Positions 28,556-36,720 are shown, numbered from the stretch's first letter. The stretch: DNA of 64,000 nt from Sulfurimonas sp. HSL-1656 (GCF_039645585.1 NZ_CP147915.1:496001-560000), one strand, 5' to 3'. Program-made: numbers and translations. Notes: a model not told the origin generated them from the sequence alone.

Positions 28556-28999
28556 ACTTGTTTCCTTTAGCCTTTACGACGGGCATGCAAAAATGGTTCG
28601 GTTATCTAAAAAGTGAATTCTTGCAGGCTATTCTAAAAAAGGCTATTAATGAGGTTTGGTACAAACGTTCGGTGTTTTTTCTTTAAGGAGCGGGATTGTT
28701 GAATTTAGCGGAAGGCATAACATTAGCCATAATCATCTTTTTGCCTAACGTTAATATGGAGCGTTTTGGTCGCCCGGAGAACCAATGAAGAAGTGATGGT
28801 TATGCAATTGATGGGACTAGATAGGAAGACTCATCACTATCGAATATCTGAACGGTTCAAAAGAGTACGTTACGTTCGACAGAATATCCTTGCTGTATTG
28901 CCTTCACACGGAAAAGCCGAAGGTACTTTGACGATTGAAATGAGAAACTAGAAAAGTGTTGCGGGATTTTGTTTGTACTTCTTTTACTTGTTAGTAGCT
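28556..28999. other. Non-coding stretch upstream of selO containing the mfd remnant
   Basis: The first 200 bases (28556-28754) are AT-rich and include the selO ribosome binding site and presumably its promoter; I see no gene in them. The remnant of mfd occupies 28755-28931. The last 68 bases hold nothing I recognise. A 61-codon open frame at 28766 is made of the remnant and is not a gene. Confidence 0.6.
28755..28931 (+). pseudogene. Decayed fragment of the mfd 3' end
   Basis: Translation in shifting frames gives ERFGRPE, then MVMQLMGL, then IEYLNGSKEYVT, then a final EKPKVL and a stop. The intact mfd ends with ERFGRPD, LMVIKLMGL, IEYLNGSKEYVT and AKPKVL in the same order. Internal stops, at least two frameshifts and two short deletions make it non-coding. 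It is more AT-rich than mfd and has many silent differences, so it probably derives from a related genome rather than from a recent local copy. It marks the left edge of the defence module. Confidence 0.85.
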
Positions 29000-29377
29000 T
29001 TAACCTTGTACTTCTGTTTCGTACCTGGAAGCACCATTCTCATCTTGTTTCCAGTAAGTTTTGACACGAGTTTGCTTACTGATTGTCATTGCACCAATTA
29101 TTGTTCCACATATAATTAATAATAGGCCTGGCGCGGTGTTTTGTAATGCAAATTTGTAATTTCCGATTTGTGCTTCAATTTTAGAATGTTCATTTTTAAC
29201 ATTTTTTTCTTTTTTTATGTCTTCTTGTGTAAGTAAGAAACCACCATAAATTAAAATACATGAGATAGCCAGCCCTATAATCGTAACAAGAACTCTTGCG
29301 TAGAAAACTTTCCCAGCAAATTTTTCAGCTACTGATTCCTGTTGGTGGTCATTACTCGCGTGATTATTTTCTTCCAA
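29000..29377 (-). CDS. Two-span membrane protein downstream of the Septu-like genes
   Basis: 125 aa of unknown family. A hydrophilic N-terminus (about 1-28) precedes a first membrane span (about 29-50). A charged Lys/Glu loop (about 51-75), a second span (about 80-98) and a basic, aromatic tail follow. It shares the strong AT bias and strand of ptuA/ptuB and lies 77 bp after ptuB, so it probably arrived with them. It could be an accessory or effector gene, but nothing in the sequence proves this. Confidence 0.6.
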   Translation of the reverse strand: MEENNHASNDHQQESVAEKFAGKVFYARVLVTIIGLAISCILIYGGFLLTQEDIKKEKNVKNEHSKIEAQIGNYKFALQNTAPGLLLIICGTIIGAMTISKQTRVKTYWKQDENGASRYETEVQG

Positions 29378-29454
29378 TGTTTTTCCTAGTACTAATGTTT
29401 AAAATGAGTAATCAAAAAGCTGCTTATGGTTTTTGATTGGTCTTTACTGATTTG

Positions 29455-30204
29455 TTATTCACATTCCTCAGCAACTATTTTTTTTGCCAATTGGTAAGGC
29501 TCACATTTTCTGAGAAATGACTTGCAGAATCCTGAAAACTTCTCTGAAGGATCAGATAAACTTTCTATGATTTCTAGGGCTTCACGTATTTTCCTTTTCC
29601 TATTCCTTTGTTTTAGGATAGTTTCTGCTTCATAAAAGTCTTGAATTGCGTCTTCGATGGCTGCACTAAAACCATGAAGGCTTACTAGAATGTCGGCTCT
29701 TGGCTTCATTAATCTGATTGAGTTTAGACTACAAACTTTAATTGTCAATTCACCGATGCTTTTGTACTCAGTATTATTTACTGCGATTTTTATGTCTTTA
29801 TAATCGAATATTGCTTCAGGGTCCATATCGTAGGGATTAACAATGGGATCGGTTAATGTGTCATGATTATCTTTACTTTCATTACATTTTCTACATGCCG
29901 GCAAAAAGTTATTCCAGTCGAAAGCTAGAGTTGGATATTTTGACTTTGGGGCGAAATGCTCAACTTCTATATTCCCACTTTCAGATGGCTTTGTCTCACA
30001 AAAGGCGCACTTTTGCCGCGAGCTGTTAAATAAGGGCAATTTGATATCTTGATGTCTGTAGTGAATTAGTAACTTAGCTTTTTCCTCCTTTGGGATTTCG
30101 GAATAGCTTCCATAAGTGGAAACAGCTCTTTGTAACTGATTTGTCCACTCGTGCTCATTTTCAATAAGCACTGTTGGTTTTGGGTTTCGCTCTAACTTAA
30201 TCAT
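29455..30204 (-). CDS. ptuB: PtuB-like HNH endonuclease of a Septu-type defence system
   Basis: Predicted nuclease of 249 aa. The HNH/zinc core is clear: CAFC (about residue 63), the catalytic IEVEHFAPK segment (about 80) and CRKCNESKDNH (about 103), a pattern of retron-associated/PtuB HNH proteins. In Septu systems PtuB cuts DNA after the ATPase PtuA is triggered by phage. The ATG at 30204 overlaps the end of ptuA (ATGATTAA), so translation is coupled. A longer frame to 30228 would run further into ptuA. No reverse transcriptase is nearby, so a retron is unlikely. Confidence 0.82.
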   Translation of the reverse strand: MIKLERNPKPTVLIENEHEWTNQLQRAVSTYGSYSEIPKEEKAKLLIHYRHQDIKLPLFNSSRQKCAFCETKPSESGNIEVEHFAPKSKYPTLAFDWNNFLPACRKCNESKDNHDTLTDPIVNPYDMDPEAIFDYKDIKIAVNNTEYKSIGELTIKVCSLNSIRLMKPRADILVSLHGFSAAIEDAIQDFYEAETILKQRNRKRKIREALEIIESLSDPSEKFSGFCKSFLRKCEPYQLAKKIVAEECE

Positions 30205-31450
30205 TGGACATCGCCAGCATTGAAGCATATTTTGCGGTAAGCACAGTTAGTACAGAGTCACTTGGATGAGCAATTTTAGATAGCTCCTCTATTGCGTTTT
30301 GCAAACCTTCTAATGATCCTTCTTCTATTTTGTCGAATGCTTCAGAAATTAGTTTTTCATAGTCTTTATTGTCTAAACTTCTAACACCCATGATTTCAGA
30401 GAGGATTTGGTCTGTATTCCAACCTGAAAATCTCTTAGGGGTTGGCTTTAAATAGTATTCGCTTTGTTCATAGGTTCTGTCCATAATGATTATTTCATTT
30501 TCTTTTGCAGAAGAAAGTAAGTGTGGTGAATGTGTCGTTACAATAAATTGAATATTTGGGAAAATTTTTGATAGGCCATCCCTTAAAGTGAATTGCCATT
30601 CTGGGTGGAGATGAAGATCAAGCTCATCTATCAAAACAGTTCCGGTAGCATTAACAGCTAACTTTTTACCTTCTTGTCGCGTGCCCTCAATCCACTCAAA
30701 AATATTTGCAACAATTGACAAAACAGCTTGGAAACCTGCAGACAGTTCTTCCATATAACATTCTTCTCCATATATAGAGAATATAGGCTCAAGATCCTTG
30801 CCAGTACGAAGATAAGAAAAATTACTATTAAAAGGAGCTAGACTAGGAAGGTTGTGAATCATGTGCTGCCAGTTCTCTTTTTCTTCTGTAGCCCAATCTT
30901 TATCAATCATAAAATAGCGATTAACGAACCATTGCTTAATATTTTGAGGCTTTTCACCATATAAAGATTGGGTTCCTGAGGATGTATACTGGTTTACTTG
31001 TTGCGCTTGAGTTTGCTCCCGTGTCATACCACTTATCTGTTTATACTTAATACTTCGCTCAGCACCGATAAATAATGGACAAAAATCATTGAGTTGTTCC
31101 ATATATTGAGAAGGCATCAGTGAGACTCTACCATCCTCTGTTTCTGGTACATTCCATGATTGAAGTCTCTGTTGTCTGTAGCCACTGTTTTTTATAGAGT
31201 TTTTTCCAAGACCAATGCGTATTTTTTGATCAGATACTGTTAAGTCTGTCCAAAATTCAGAATCTTCTTGGAACCTAGAATACTGAAATGTCCCATGATG
31301 AAAACAATGAGATATGCCCACCAATATAGAAGTTTTTCCACAGCCATTTGGTCCGGCAATAAAATTAAAATTTTTATTAAACTCTACATCTAGTGTTTTA
31401 AACTGACGGAAATCTCTTAAGTGTAGCTTTTCAATATAATTCAATGTCAA
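30197..31450 (-). CDS. ptuA: PtuA-like AAA/ABC-type ATPase of a Septu-type defence system
   Basis: 417-aa SMC/ABC-like ATPase. Walker A GPNGCGKT is at residues 33-40, an ABC-signature-like ELSAGFQ at about 235, Walker B VLIDELDLHLHP at about 273 and the H-loop TTHSPHLL at about 305. This layout matches PtuA/OLD-like ATPases paired with HNH partners. The start is a TTG with GGAG seven bases upstream, preceded by a GCATTAATGC palindrome (31466-31475). Codon use is much more AT-rich than in the host genes. The pairing with PtuB supports a Septu call; biochemical activity is inferred. Confidence 0.82.
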   Translation of the reverse strand: MTLNYIEKLHLRDFRQFKTLDVEFNKNFNFIAGPNGCGKTSILVGISHCFHHGTFQYSRFQEDSEFWTDLTVSDQKIRIGLGKNSIKNSGYRQQRLQSWNVPETEDGRVSLMPSQYMEQLNDFCPLFIGAERSIKYKQISGMTREQTQAQQVNQYTSSGTQSLYGEKPQNIKQWFVNRYFMIDKDWATEEKENWQHMIHNLPSLAPFNSNFSYLRTGKDLEPIFSIYGEECYMEELSAGFQAVLSIVANIFEWIEGTRQEGKKLAVNATGTVLIDELDLHLHPEWQFTLRDGLSKIFPNIQFIVTTHSPHLLSSAKENEIIIMDRTYEQSEYYLKPTPKRFSGWNTDQILSEIMGVRSLDNKDYEKLISEAFDKIEEGSLEGLQNAIEELSKIAHPSDSVLTVLTAKYASMLAMSND

Positions 31451-31573
31451 TTTTCACTCCTTATAGCATTAATGCATAATTGTTTTTTATCGCACATTTT
31501 ATGCAAAACAACCTTTAACAAAAAAAATAGTTAAACCACATAGATGTAATACATTAAACGGACTACGTAAGAA

Positions 31574-31694
31574 GCGGGTTTAACCCGCAAAGCGATACGA
31601 GGATAATTATGAAAAATATGAAAGTAGCAATGATCGGTGACGTTGTCGGGCGTCCGGGGCGGTCGATGATCAAGCAGCACCTGCCGCGGCTCAA
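31574..31694 (+). repeat. 121-bp direct repeat, copy A (truncated 5' end of the ymdB-type gene)
   Basis: Aligns without gaps to 34075-34195, with about ten mismatches by my count. It contains the leader palindrome GCGGGTTTAACCCGC, the ribosome binding site, and the first 28 or so codons (AMIGDVVGRPGRSMIKQHLPRLK). After that the frame runs into unrelated sequence. It marks the right edge of the defence module and is best read as a gene fragment. A 75-codon open frame from 31609 is not a real gene. Confidence 0.88.
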
Positions 31695-31717
31695 GAAGCA
31701 GCGGTATCTCAAGCCGG

Positions 31718-32218
31718 CTATTGCTCCGGCATTATCCTCTCGTTCGCGTCGACCTGCTTCGTTTTTAGCTGTGCTGCACGCGCCTTGTCCACCTCAAAAA
31801 GCTTGTAACGGATATCCGGCCCCGGAATGGGGATGAATCCGTAGGGAACGAATGTGACCCCTTCAAATACGGGATAGGTCTCAAAGAAATTCGAACCGTT
31901 CACTTCTGCCGTGAAAGCAAGGCTTTCCAGGTGCGTGAAATAGGGGGAGGATGAATCGGAAACGCCGAGTTCGTGCGTTCCCGGCGGGATGGGAAAGGTG
32001 ATGCGCTCTCCGCCGTGCAGATAAAAGGCATAGGTACCGTCCACCATGATGCTGACACTGTGCACCGAGAGGATGAGGTTCGATGATTTTGGGTAGCAAA
32101 TAGTCACCGCGGCGCCATCCCTTGTTTCGTCCAGCAGACGCTTGGCCATCGGCGACAGCGTTGGACTGCACCCTTGCAACAACAGAAGCGATATCACGGC
32201 GGCAATCACTGTTTTCAT
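31718..32218 (-). CDS. Putative lipoprotein
   Basis: 166 aa. The signal peptide ends in the lipobox LLQGC with Cys at about residue 17. The mature part has a YAFYLHGGERITFPIPPGTHEL segment reminiscent of DUF2846-type lipoproteins, predicted to be all-beta. The gene begins 31 bp after the RDD/ankyrin gene on the same strand and may be co-transcribed with it. Its 3' end lies 24 bp from the truncated ymdB repeat. The function is unknown. Confidence 0.7.
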   Translation of the reverse strand: MKTVIAAVISLLLLQGCSPTLSPMAKRLLDETRDGAAVTICYPKSSNLILSVHSVSIMVDGTYAFYLHGGERITFPIPPGTHELGVSDSSSPYFTHLESLAFTAEVNGSNFFETYPVFEGVTFVPYGFIPIPGPDIRYKLFEVDKARAAQLKTKQVDANERIMPEQ

Positions 32219-32249
32219 ACTAAGAGTGAGTATAGCCAGTTTGGATCGA

Positions 32250-33983
32250 TCACGGGTATTTAGCGATCAGTTCCTGCATACGCTCAAGGTTTTTCCCATT
32301 GCAAGACTTTTGTATCCGGGTCAATGTGTCTCCGCCGAATTTGTCTTTGAGAGCAGGGTCGGCTCCACTGGACAGAAGTAATTCGACAAGTGCAAAGTTC
32401 TTACATTTCGTGGCGGCAATTGTCAGTGCCGTTGAGCCTCTAAGATATTGATAATTCACATCGTAACCGTGTTCCAGGAACATCTTGATGATCGGAATAG
32501 ATCGGTCTCCATCGGTGACCGCGACATCAAAGGGAGTCATCCTGTGTAAATCCGCGTACATGTCTGCACCGTTGAGCAGTAGTTTTTTTACACTCTGTTC
32601 TTTGCGCAGTCGGACGGCATAAAACAGCGGAGTAAAGTTGTTGTTGTTGCGTACCTCAAGAATGGAGGGGTCGCGAAGCAGTTCATCCAATACCTTTTCT
32701 TGATCATTGGCAATGACGTAAAAAATGGAAGGCCCGCGTTTGAGGGAACGATCGTAGCGAAAGCCCGCCAACATCTTTTTGCGGGCTTCTTTTTTTCTGA
32801 TAAGACGTTCTTCGTCATCTAGTTTAGCTTCCAGCGCTTTTTGTTTTTGCAGCAGTATCAGCTCCGGATGGTGCTCCTTGAAGGTTTCATACCATCGTTT
32901 ATCTTCGTCTTCGAGAAAGAGCTGATGTCCGAATGATTCGAAATATTTTTTGGCAAAGCTGTCATAGAGGGTTTCAACATTGACGCTGTCATCGCACGGG
33001 CTGTGGAGGCTCCGCGCTGAAAGTCCCGTAATATCTCTCTCGATCTCGTTGATCAAGTTCGTGTCGACGACATAAAAGCGGCTGCTTGAGTACGCTTCCT
33101 GCTCCTGGGCGAGATCAATTTTATCATCCGCGACATAGGCGTTTCGCGCATTTTTGTAGAAGGAGCGACCTTCGCCGGTATTTTCCGGATCGTGCAGTTT
33201 TTGGAGACGGTCAATACAGTTCTGGGCGAGTTCCGATTTGATGTCATTGGCGAAAATGTCATATTCGTCTTCGGCTTCAATGTAGCGCGGGACATAGATG
33301 TTCAGCGCATCGGCATAGAAGCGGATCCGTGCATCGTCATAGTCGTTAGTGGGGTAGGTCCGTTGATACGATTGATCGTATTGCGCCTGTGCTTGTTGAG
33401 CCGCTCGCCACATGACGCTGGCAAAGAGCATGTAGTAGCCTGTGATGATCAGTAAGCCCAGGATGGCGACAGTGCGCAAAAGTCTTCTGAAAATGCGTAG
33501 CGGCGGAGCACTGCTCTCAATCGTATCGAGGACGACGGTACGGGCGATCCGGTCATGCAAGGACCGTTTGTCCCGACTCAGAATTATCAGCAGTACCGGC
33601 AGGAGCGAGAGGCCAAGAAACAGGAGGATTGACGGGTTGCCGTGCGTAAGCTCAGAGACTTTGAGTGCAGCGGACACGTAAAGGAAATATCCCAGTACGA
33701 TTGTTTCACGAATGGCCAATGTTCGAAATGTCAGTGGCTCGGAATTATCCCTCTCCAGGGTCAGGCCGAATAGTTTTTTCCCAAGGGTGCCCCGCAGGGG
33801 AGAAAGTGGGAGAAATACGCGGTAAAGCCAAAAGAAACCTATGAGGGCGTAGGGAAAGAGTGATACATACGACTTCGGCAGAAGTGGCAGAAAGAGGACG
33901 ATTACCAGGCTTACCAGAAAGATGTCGGAGAGGAATGCGACAATTCTCGTGAGTGTGGTTGTGATTGAAATATTTTTAAACAT
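32250..33983 (-). CDS. RDD-domain membrane protein with C-terminal ankyrin repeats
   Basis: 577 aa. The N-terminal 170 residues form an RDD domain with four or five membrane spans (RIVAFLSDIF, GTLGKKLFGL, DKRSLHDRIARTVVL). One more span lies at about 175-195. A soluble, charged region and a short coiled coil (about 370-400) follow. At least three ankyrin-type units then begin at about 410 (TPLFYAV, TPFDVAVTDGD, STALTIAATKC). This domain combination is uncommon. It pairs with the downstream lipoprotein gene; I cannot assign a function. Confidence 0.78.
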   Translation of the reverse strand: MFKNISITTTLTRIVAFLSDIFLVSLVIVLFLPLLPKSYVSLFPYALIGFFWLYRVFLPLSPLRGTLGKKLFGLTLERDNSEPLTFRTLAIRETIVLGYFLYVSAALKVSELTHGNPSILLFLGLSLLPVLLIILSRDKRSLHDRIARTVVLDTIESSAPPLRIFRRLLRTVAILGLLIITGYYMLFASVMWRAAQQAQAQYDQSYQRTYPTNDYDDARIRFYADALNIYVPRYIEAEDEYDIFANDIKSELAQNCIDRLQKLHDPENTGEGRSFYKNARNAYVADDKIDLAQEQEAYSSSRFYVVDTNLINEIERDITGLSARSLHSPCDDSVNVETLYDSFAKKYFESFGHQLFLEDEDKRWYETFKEHHPELILLQKQKALEAKLDDEERLIRKKEARKKMLAGFRYDRSLKRGPSIFYVIANDQEKVLDELLRDPSILEVRNNNNFTPLFYAVRLRKEQSVKKLLLNGADMYADLHRMTPFDVAVTDGDRSIPIIKMFLEHGYDVNYQYLRGSTALTIAATKCKNFALVELLLSSGADPALKDKFGGDTLTRIQKSCNGKNLERMQELIAKYP

Positions 33984-34074
33984 AAAAAAATTATATTGTT
34001 TTTATTGTAAAAATTCTTTTATCATATCTTTGAAATCATGGAATTGAGATATTTTTCCACCGTTCTCACAAATA

Positions 34075-34195
34075 GCGGCTTTAACCCGCAAAGCGATACA
34101 ATGCCGATTATGAAAAATCTCACAGTAGCAATGATCGGTGACGTTGTCGGGCGGCCGGGGCGGTCGATGATCAAGCAGCACCTGCCGCGGCTCAA
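34075..34195 (+). repeat. 121-bp direct repeat, copy B (intact gene start)
   Basis: Leader and first 28 or so codons of the intact phosphoesterase gene. It differs from copy A at about ten positions, half of them clustered between the leader palindrome and the ATG. The palindrome here has one mismatched pair. Confidence 0.88.
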
Positions 34196-34928
34196 ACGGG
34201 AGCACGGCATCGACTTCGTCGTGGCCAACTACGAGAACGCCAGCCACGGCTTCGGACTGACGGCCAAGAACGCCGACGAGCTCTTTGGTGCCGGCATCGA
34301 CGTCATGACCGGGGGCAACCACAGCTTTGACAAGAAAGAGATCATCCCCCTTTTTGAGAAGCTGCCGCTTTTGCGCCCGCACAACTACCCCGAGGCGATG
34401 CCGGGCAAGGGCACGGGCATGTACGAGGTGAACGGCGTCAAGGTCGGGGTGCTCAACGTCATGGGCTACTACGCCATGCCGATGGTCGACAACCCCTTCA
34501 TCTGCGCGCAGAAGAGCGTCGAGGCGCTGCGGCGCGAGGGGGCCGAAGTCATTCTTGTCGACATGCACGCCGAGGCGACGAGCGAGAAAAGGGCGCTGCT
34601 GATGATGCTGCGGGGCCACGTCAGTGCCATCGTCGGCTCCCATACCCACGTGGCGACGGACGACCTGCAGATTGACGGCGGCACGGGTTACGTCACGGAC
34701 CTGGGCCTCAGCGGCTGCCGCGACAACGTCATCGGGATGGACCCCAAGATCCCGCTGCAGCGTTTCCTGACCGGATTGCCCGGCCACTTCAACGTCCCGG
34801 AAAAATGTAAAAAGATTTTGCAGACGGCCGTGTTCGAGCTGGACGAGAAGGGGCGCTGCGTGAGCGCGAAGAAGATCAAGACCTTCGACGACGGGCGCGA
34901 GATCGTCACCGACGCCTGGGAAGTTTAG
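34110..34928 (+). CDS. ymdB: YmdB/TIGR00282-family metallophosphoesterase
   Basis: Calcineurin-like phosphoesterase of 272 aa. Relatives hydrolyse 2',3'-cyclic nucleotides and affect RNA turnover or cell-fate decisions in Bacillus. Metal-binding motifs are visible: MIGDVVGRPG (residues 7-16), NYENASHG (about 40), TGGNHSFDK (about 68) and GSHTHVATDD (about 175). I placed the start at ATG 34110, the point conserved in the duplicated copy at 31609; an ATG nine bases earlier is possible. The gene bounds the variable interval on the right. Confidence 0.88.
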   Translation: MKNLTVAMIGDVVGRPGRSMIKQHLPRLKREHGIDFVVANYENASHGFGLTAKNADELFGAGIDVMTGGNHSFDKKEIIPLFEKLPLLRPHNYPEAMPGKGTGMYEVNGVKVGVLNVMGYYAMPMVDNPFICAQKSVEALRREGAEVILVDMHAEATSEKRALLMMLRGHVSAIVGSHTHVATDDLQIDGGTGYVTDLGLSGCRDNVIGMDPKIPLQRFLTGLPGHFNVPEKCKKILQTAVFELDEKGRCVSAKKIKTFDDGREIVTDAWEV

Positions 34929-34937
34929 AAGGGCGCT

Positions 34938-36086
34938 TTAGAGCGCCAGTTTGAGGATCGTTCTGAGAACGTCCTCGGTATAGGTGTCGGCCAGGCCGAA
35001 CATCTTGGCATTTGCCGCGGCGTTTTCGACGATGGCGTCGATGTCACTCTCTTTGATCGAGAACTGCGACAGCTTGGTCGGCGTGCCGACCTTGTCGAAC
35101 CACTGCTCCAGCGCTTCTATTCCCTCCATGGCAGTTGATTTTCCGAAAAGATTCTTTGCAAACCGTTCGAACTGCGCTTCGTTCTGCTTATGGTACCACT
35201 TCATCCACGCGGGCATGATGACGGAGAGGCCCGCGCCGTGGGCGACGTTGAAGAGCGCCGAGAGGCTGTGCTCGATCATGTGGTTGGGGAAGCTGTACCC
35301 GGCGACGCCGAGGGTGGTCGTGCCGTTGAGCGCCTGTGTCGCCGCCCAGGCGAACTCGCCGCGCGCATTGTAGTCGTCCGGGTCCGCGAGCAGCGTCTCC
35401 GTGGTGCTCATGACCGTGGAGATGTTCGCCTCGATGTACTTGGCGATGATGTCGGGATGGTACGAGGCGGTAAAGTACCCCTCGATGGAGTGGGCGATGA
35501 TGTCCGCGGCGGAGTAGACGAGGTACTCCTTGGAGACGGACTTCTGCAGCTCCGGGTTGACGACGGAGACTCTGGGGTAGACGTGGGGCGAGGCGATGGA
35601 GAACTTCTGCTGCGTCTTTTCGTTCGTGACGACGGCGTAGGTGTTCATCTCGCTCCCCGTTGCCGCGAGGGTGATGATGTCAAAGACCGGCAGCGCTTTT
35701 TCGATGGTGCTTTTGCCGATGAAGAAGTCCCAGACATCCCCGTCGTAGAGGCTGCCCGCCGCGATGGCCTTGGAGCTGTCGAGGACCGAACCGCCGCCGA
35801 CGCTGAGGATGGCCCCGACGCCTTCGGCTTTGGCCGTCTCGACCCCCTCGTACACCTTCGAGAGCAGCGGGTTGCTGACGATGCCGCCCAGTTCGACGTA
35901 CTCGATATTGTTCGCTTTCAGGCTCGCGACGACGGTGTCGAAGAGGCCGTCTTTTTTGATGCGGTCGCTGCCGAAGGTGAGCAGGACCTTCTTTACGCCC
36001 GCCGCGGCGATGTGGTCGCCGATGGCTTTTTCCTTGTCTCTTCCGAATTCGATCTTGGTGGGGTTATGATAGGTGAAATTTGTCAT
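34938..36086 (-). CDS. Iron-containing alcohol dehydrogenase (YqhD/BdhA-like)
   Basis: NAD(P)H-dependent aldehyde reductase/alcohol dehydrogenase of the metal-dependent type, 382 aa. Motifs: SVGGGSVLDSSKAIA for the nucleotide site (about residue 94), and metal ligands in DIIAHSIEGYF and MIEHSLSALFNVAHGAG. In E. coli, YqhD removes toxic aldehydes and is controlled by the AraC-type YqhC. Here a -10 box and a motif shared with the gene at 36721 lie upstream, and an AraC-type regulator is encoded 2.3 kb away, so similar control is plausible. Confidence 0.9.
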   Translation of the reverse strand: MTNFTYHNPTKIEFGRDKEKAIGDHIAAAGVKKVLLTFGSDRIKKDGLFDTVVASLKANNIEYVELGGIVSNPLLSKVYEGVETAKAEGVGAILSVGGGSVLDSSKAIAAGSLYDGDVWDFFIGKSTIEKALPVFDIITLAATGSEMNTYAVVTNEKTQQKFSIASPHVYPRVSVVNPELQKSVSKEYLVYSAADIIAHSIEGYFTASYHPDIIAKYIEANISTVMSTTETLLADPDDYNARGEFAWAATQALNGTTTLGVAGYSFPNHMIEHSLSALFNVAHGAGLSVIMPAWMKWYHKQNEAQFERFAKNLFGKSTAMEGIEALEQWFDKVGTPTKLSQFSIKESDIDAIVENAAANAKMFGLADTYTEDVLRTILKLAL

Positions 36087-36112
36087 ATTGTTCTCCTGGA
36101 TTCTTTCGGACT

Positions 36113-36173
36113 ATTATAGGGGGATTTGCGTTTATCCGATTGATGGATTCTATACGGGAGTTGCCTGATACTA
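36113..36173 (-). promoter_or_regulatory. Promoter and candidate AraC-type operator of the iron alcohol dehydrogenase gene
   Basis: On the minus strand, TATAAT lies at 36118-36113. The motif TAGTATCAGGCAA (36173-36161) ends 43 bp upstream of it, about 75 bp from the ATG. The same 13-mer with one change sits at the same distance upstream of the flavoprotein gene at 36721. That position fits an activator binding just beyond the -35 region. Confidence 0.5.
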
Positions 36174-36273
36174 TAAAGTGACCGGTTTGTGCGTAACGAC
36201 GGGCTTTTTCGGGGAGGCTTCACGCTTGCTGCCCGCCGGAACGGGCAGGGCGCTCGTAGCGGGTCGGTGCCGC

Positions 36274-36693
36274 CTAGCGGCTTTTCTCTATCGTGACCGT
36301 GCCGGACATAGATTGAATGTGTTCCGCACCCGACAGCGCGTGTCCCAGCTCGTACAGCCCGCCCGCTTTTCCGAACGCCCTGTAGAACATGACGACGTCG
36401 CCCCAGGGGGCGTAGTAGGCGAGGGTACCGGCCTTGGCATCCGCCGGGGGCGTGCCCTCAGTCGCCAGCTTCTTCGGGGGGTAGAAGATCTTTTCGTTGC
36501 TGCCGTAGTCCTCCACCTCGATGCTCAGGGGAAGCTGGTCGTAGAGTGCCTTGGCGGCCGGGGAGTCGTTGAGTTGAAAAAGGGTGGTGTTTCCGTTTGC
36601 GTGGACGCTGATTTGCATGGGGTTGCCTCCGTCGCGGGCGGCCAGGGGCAGGGCGAAGAGCACCATGAGGATCATCATGAAAAGTGCCTTCAT
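36274..36693 (-). CDS. Exported cyclophilin-like-fold protein
   Basis: 139 aa with a clear signal peptide (hydrophobic residues 3-17, ending LAARDGG). The mature part (LNDSPAAKALYDQLPLSIEV, YYAPWGDVVMFY, YELGHALSGAEHI) fits the small cyclophilin-like family related to TM1367, not true prolyl isomerases. Homologues often sit with alcohol dehydrogenases and SDR proteins, as here. The gene starts 27 bp after the flavoprotein gene and is probably co-transcribed with it. Its biochemical role is not known to me. Confidence 0.72.
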   Translation of the reverse strand: MKALFMMILMVLFALPLAARDGGNPMQISVHANGNTTLFQLNDSPAAKALYDQLPLSIEVEDYGSNEKIFYPPKKLATEGTPPADAKAGTLAYYAPWGDVVMFYRAFGKAGGLYELGHALSGAEHIQSMSGTVTIEKSR

Positions 36694-36720
36694 GTCTTGC
36701 CCTTCCTCCGCTACTGCTGT

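Larger units (their letters stand above)
26815..34109. other. Variable interval between mfd and the ymdB-type gene
   Basis: The interval holds selO, an AT-rich defence module and a lipoprotein/RDD-ankyrin pair, all on the minus strand. The defence module is flanked on its left by a degraded mfd 3' end and on its right by a truncated ymdB 5' end, both in the same orientation as the intact boundary genes. Base composition shifts sharply near 28560 and again near 31600. There is no integrase, tRNA or insertion sequence, which fits exchange by homologous recombination in the flanking genes. Confidence 0.7.

Noticed and set aside
28711-28757. Integron attC-like site (GCATAAC and CCTAACGTTAA)
   Set aside because: The core sequences do not fit RYYYAAC/GTTRRRY on both sides, and there is no integrase or second cassette.
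28766-28951. 61-codon open frame taken as a small gene
   Set aside because: The sequence is a frameshifted remnant of mfd; its peptide matches Mfd only in part because the frame is shifted.
29455-31450. Retron-associated PtuAB
   Set aside because: No reverse transcriptase gene and no candidate non-coding RNA template lie on either side, so a stand-alone Septu-like system fits better.
31609-31836. 75-codon open frame taken as a small phosphoesterase
   Set aside because: Only the first 28 or so codons match the ymdB-type gene. The rest runs antisense into the lipoprotein gene, and all metal sites after the first are missing.
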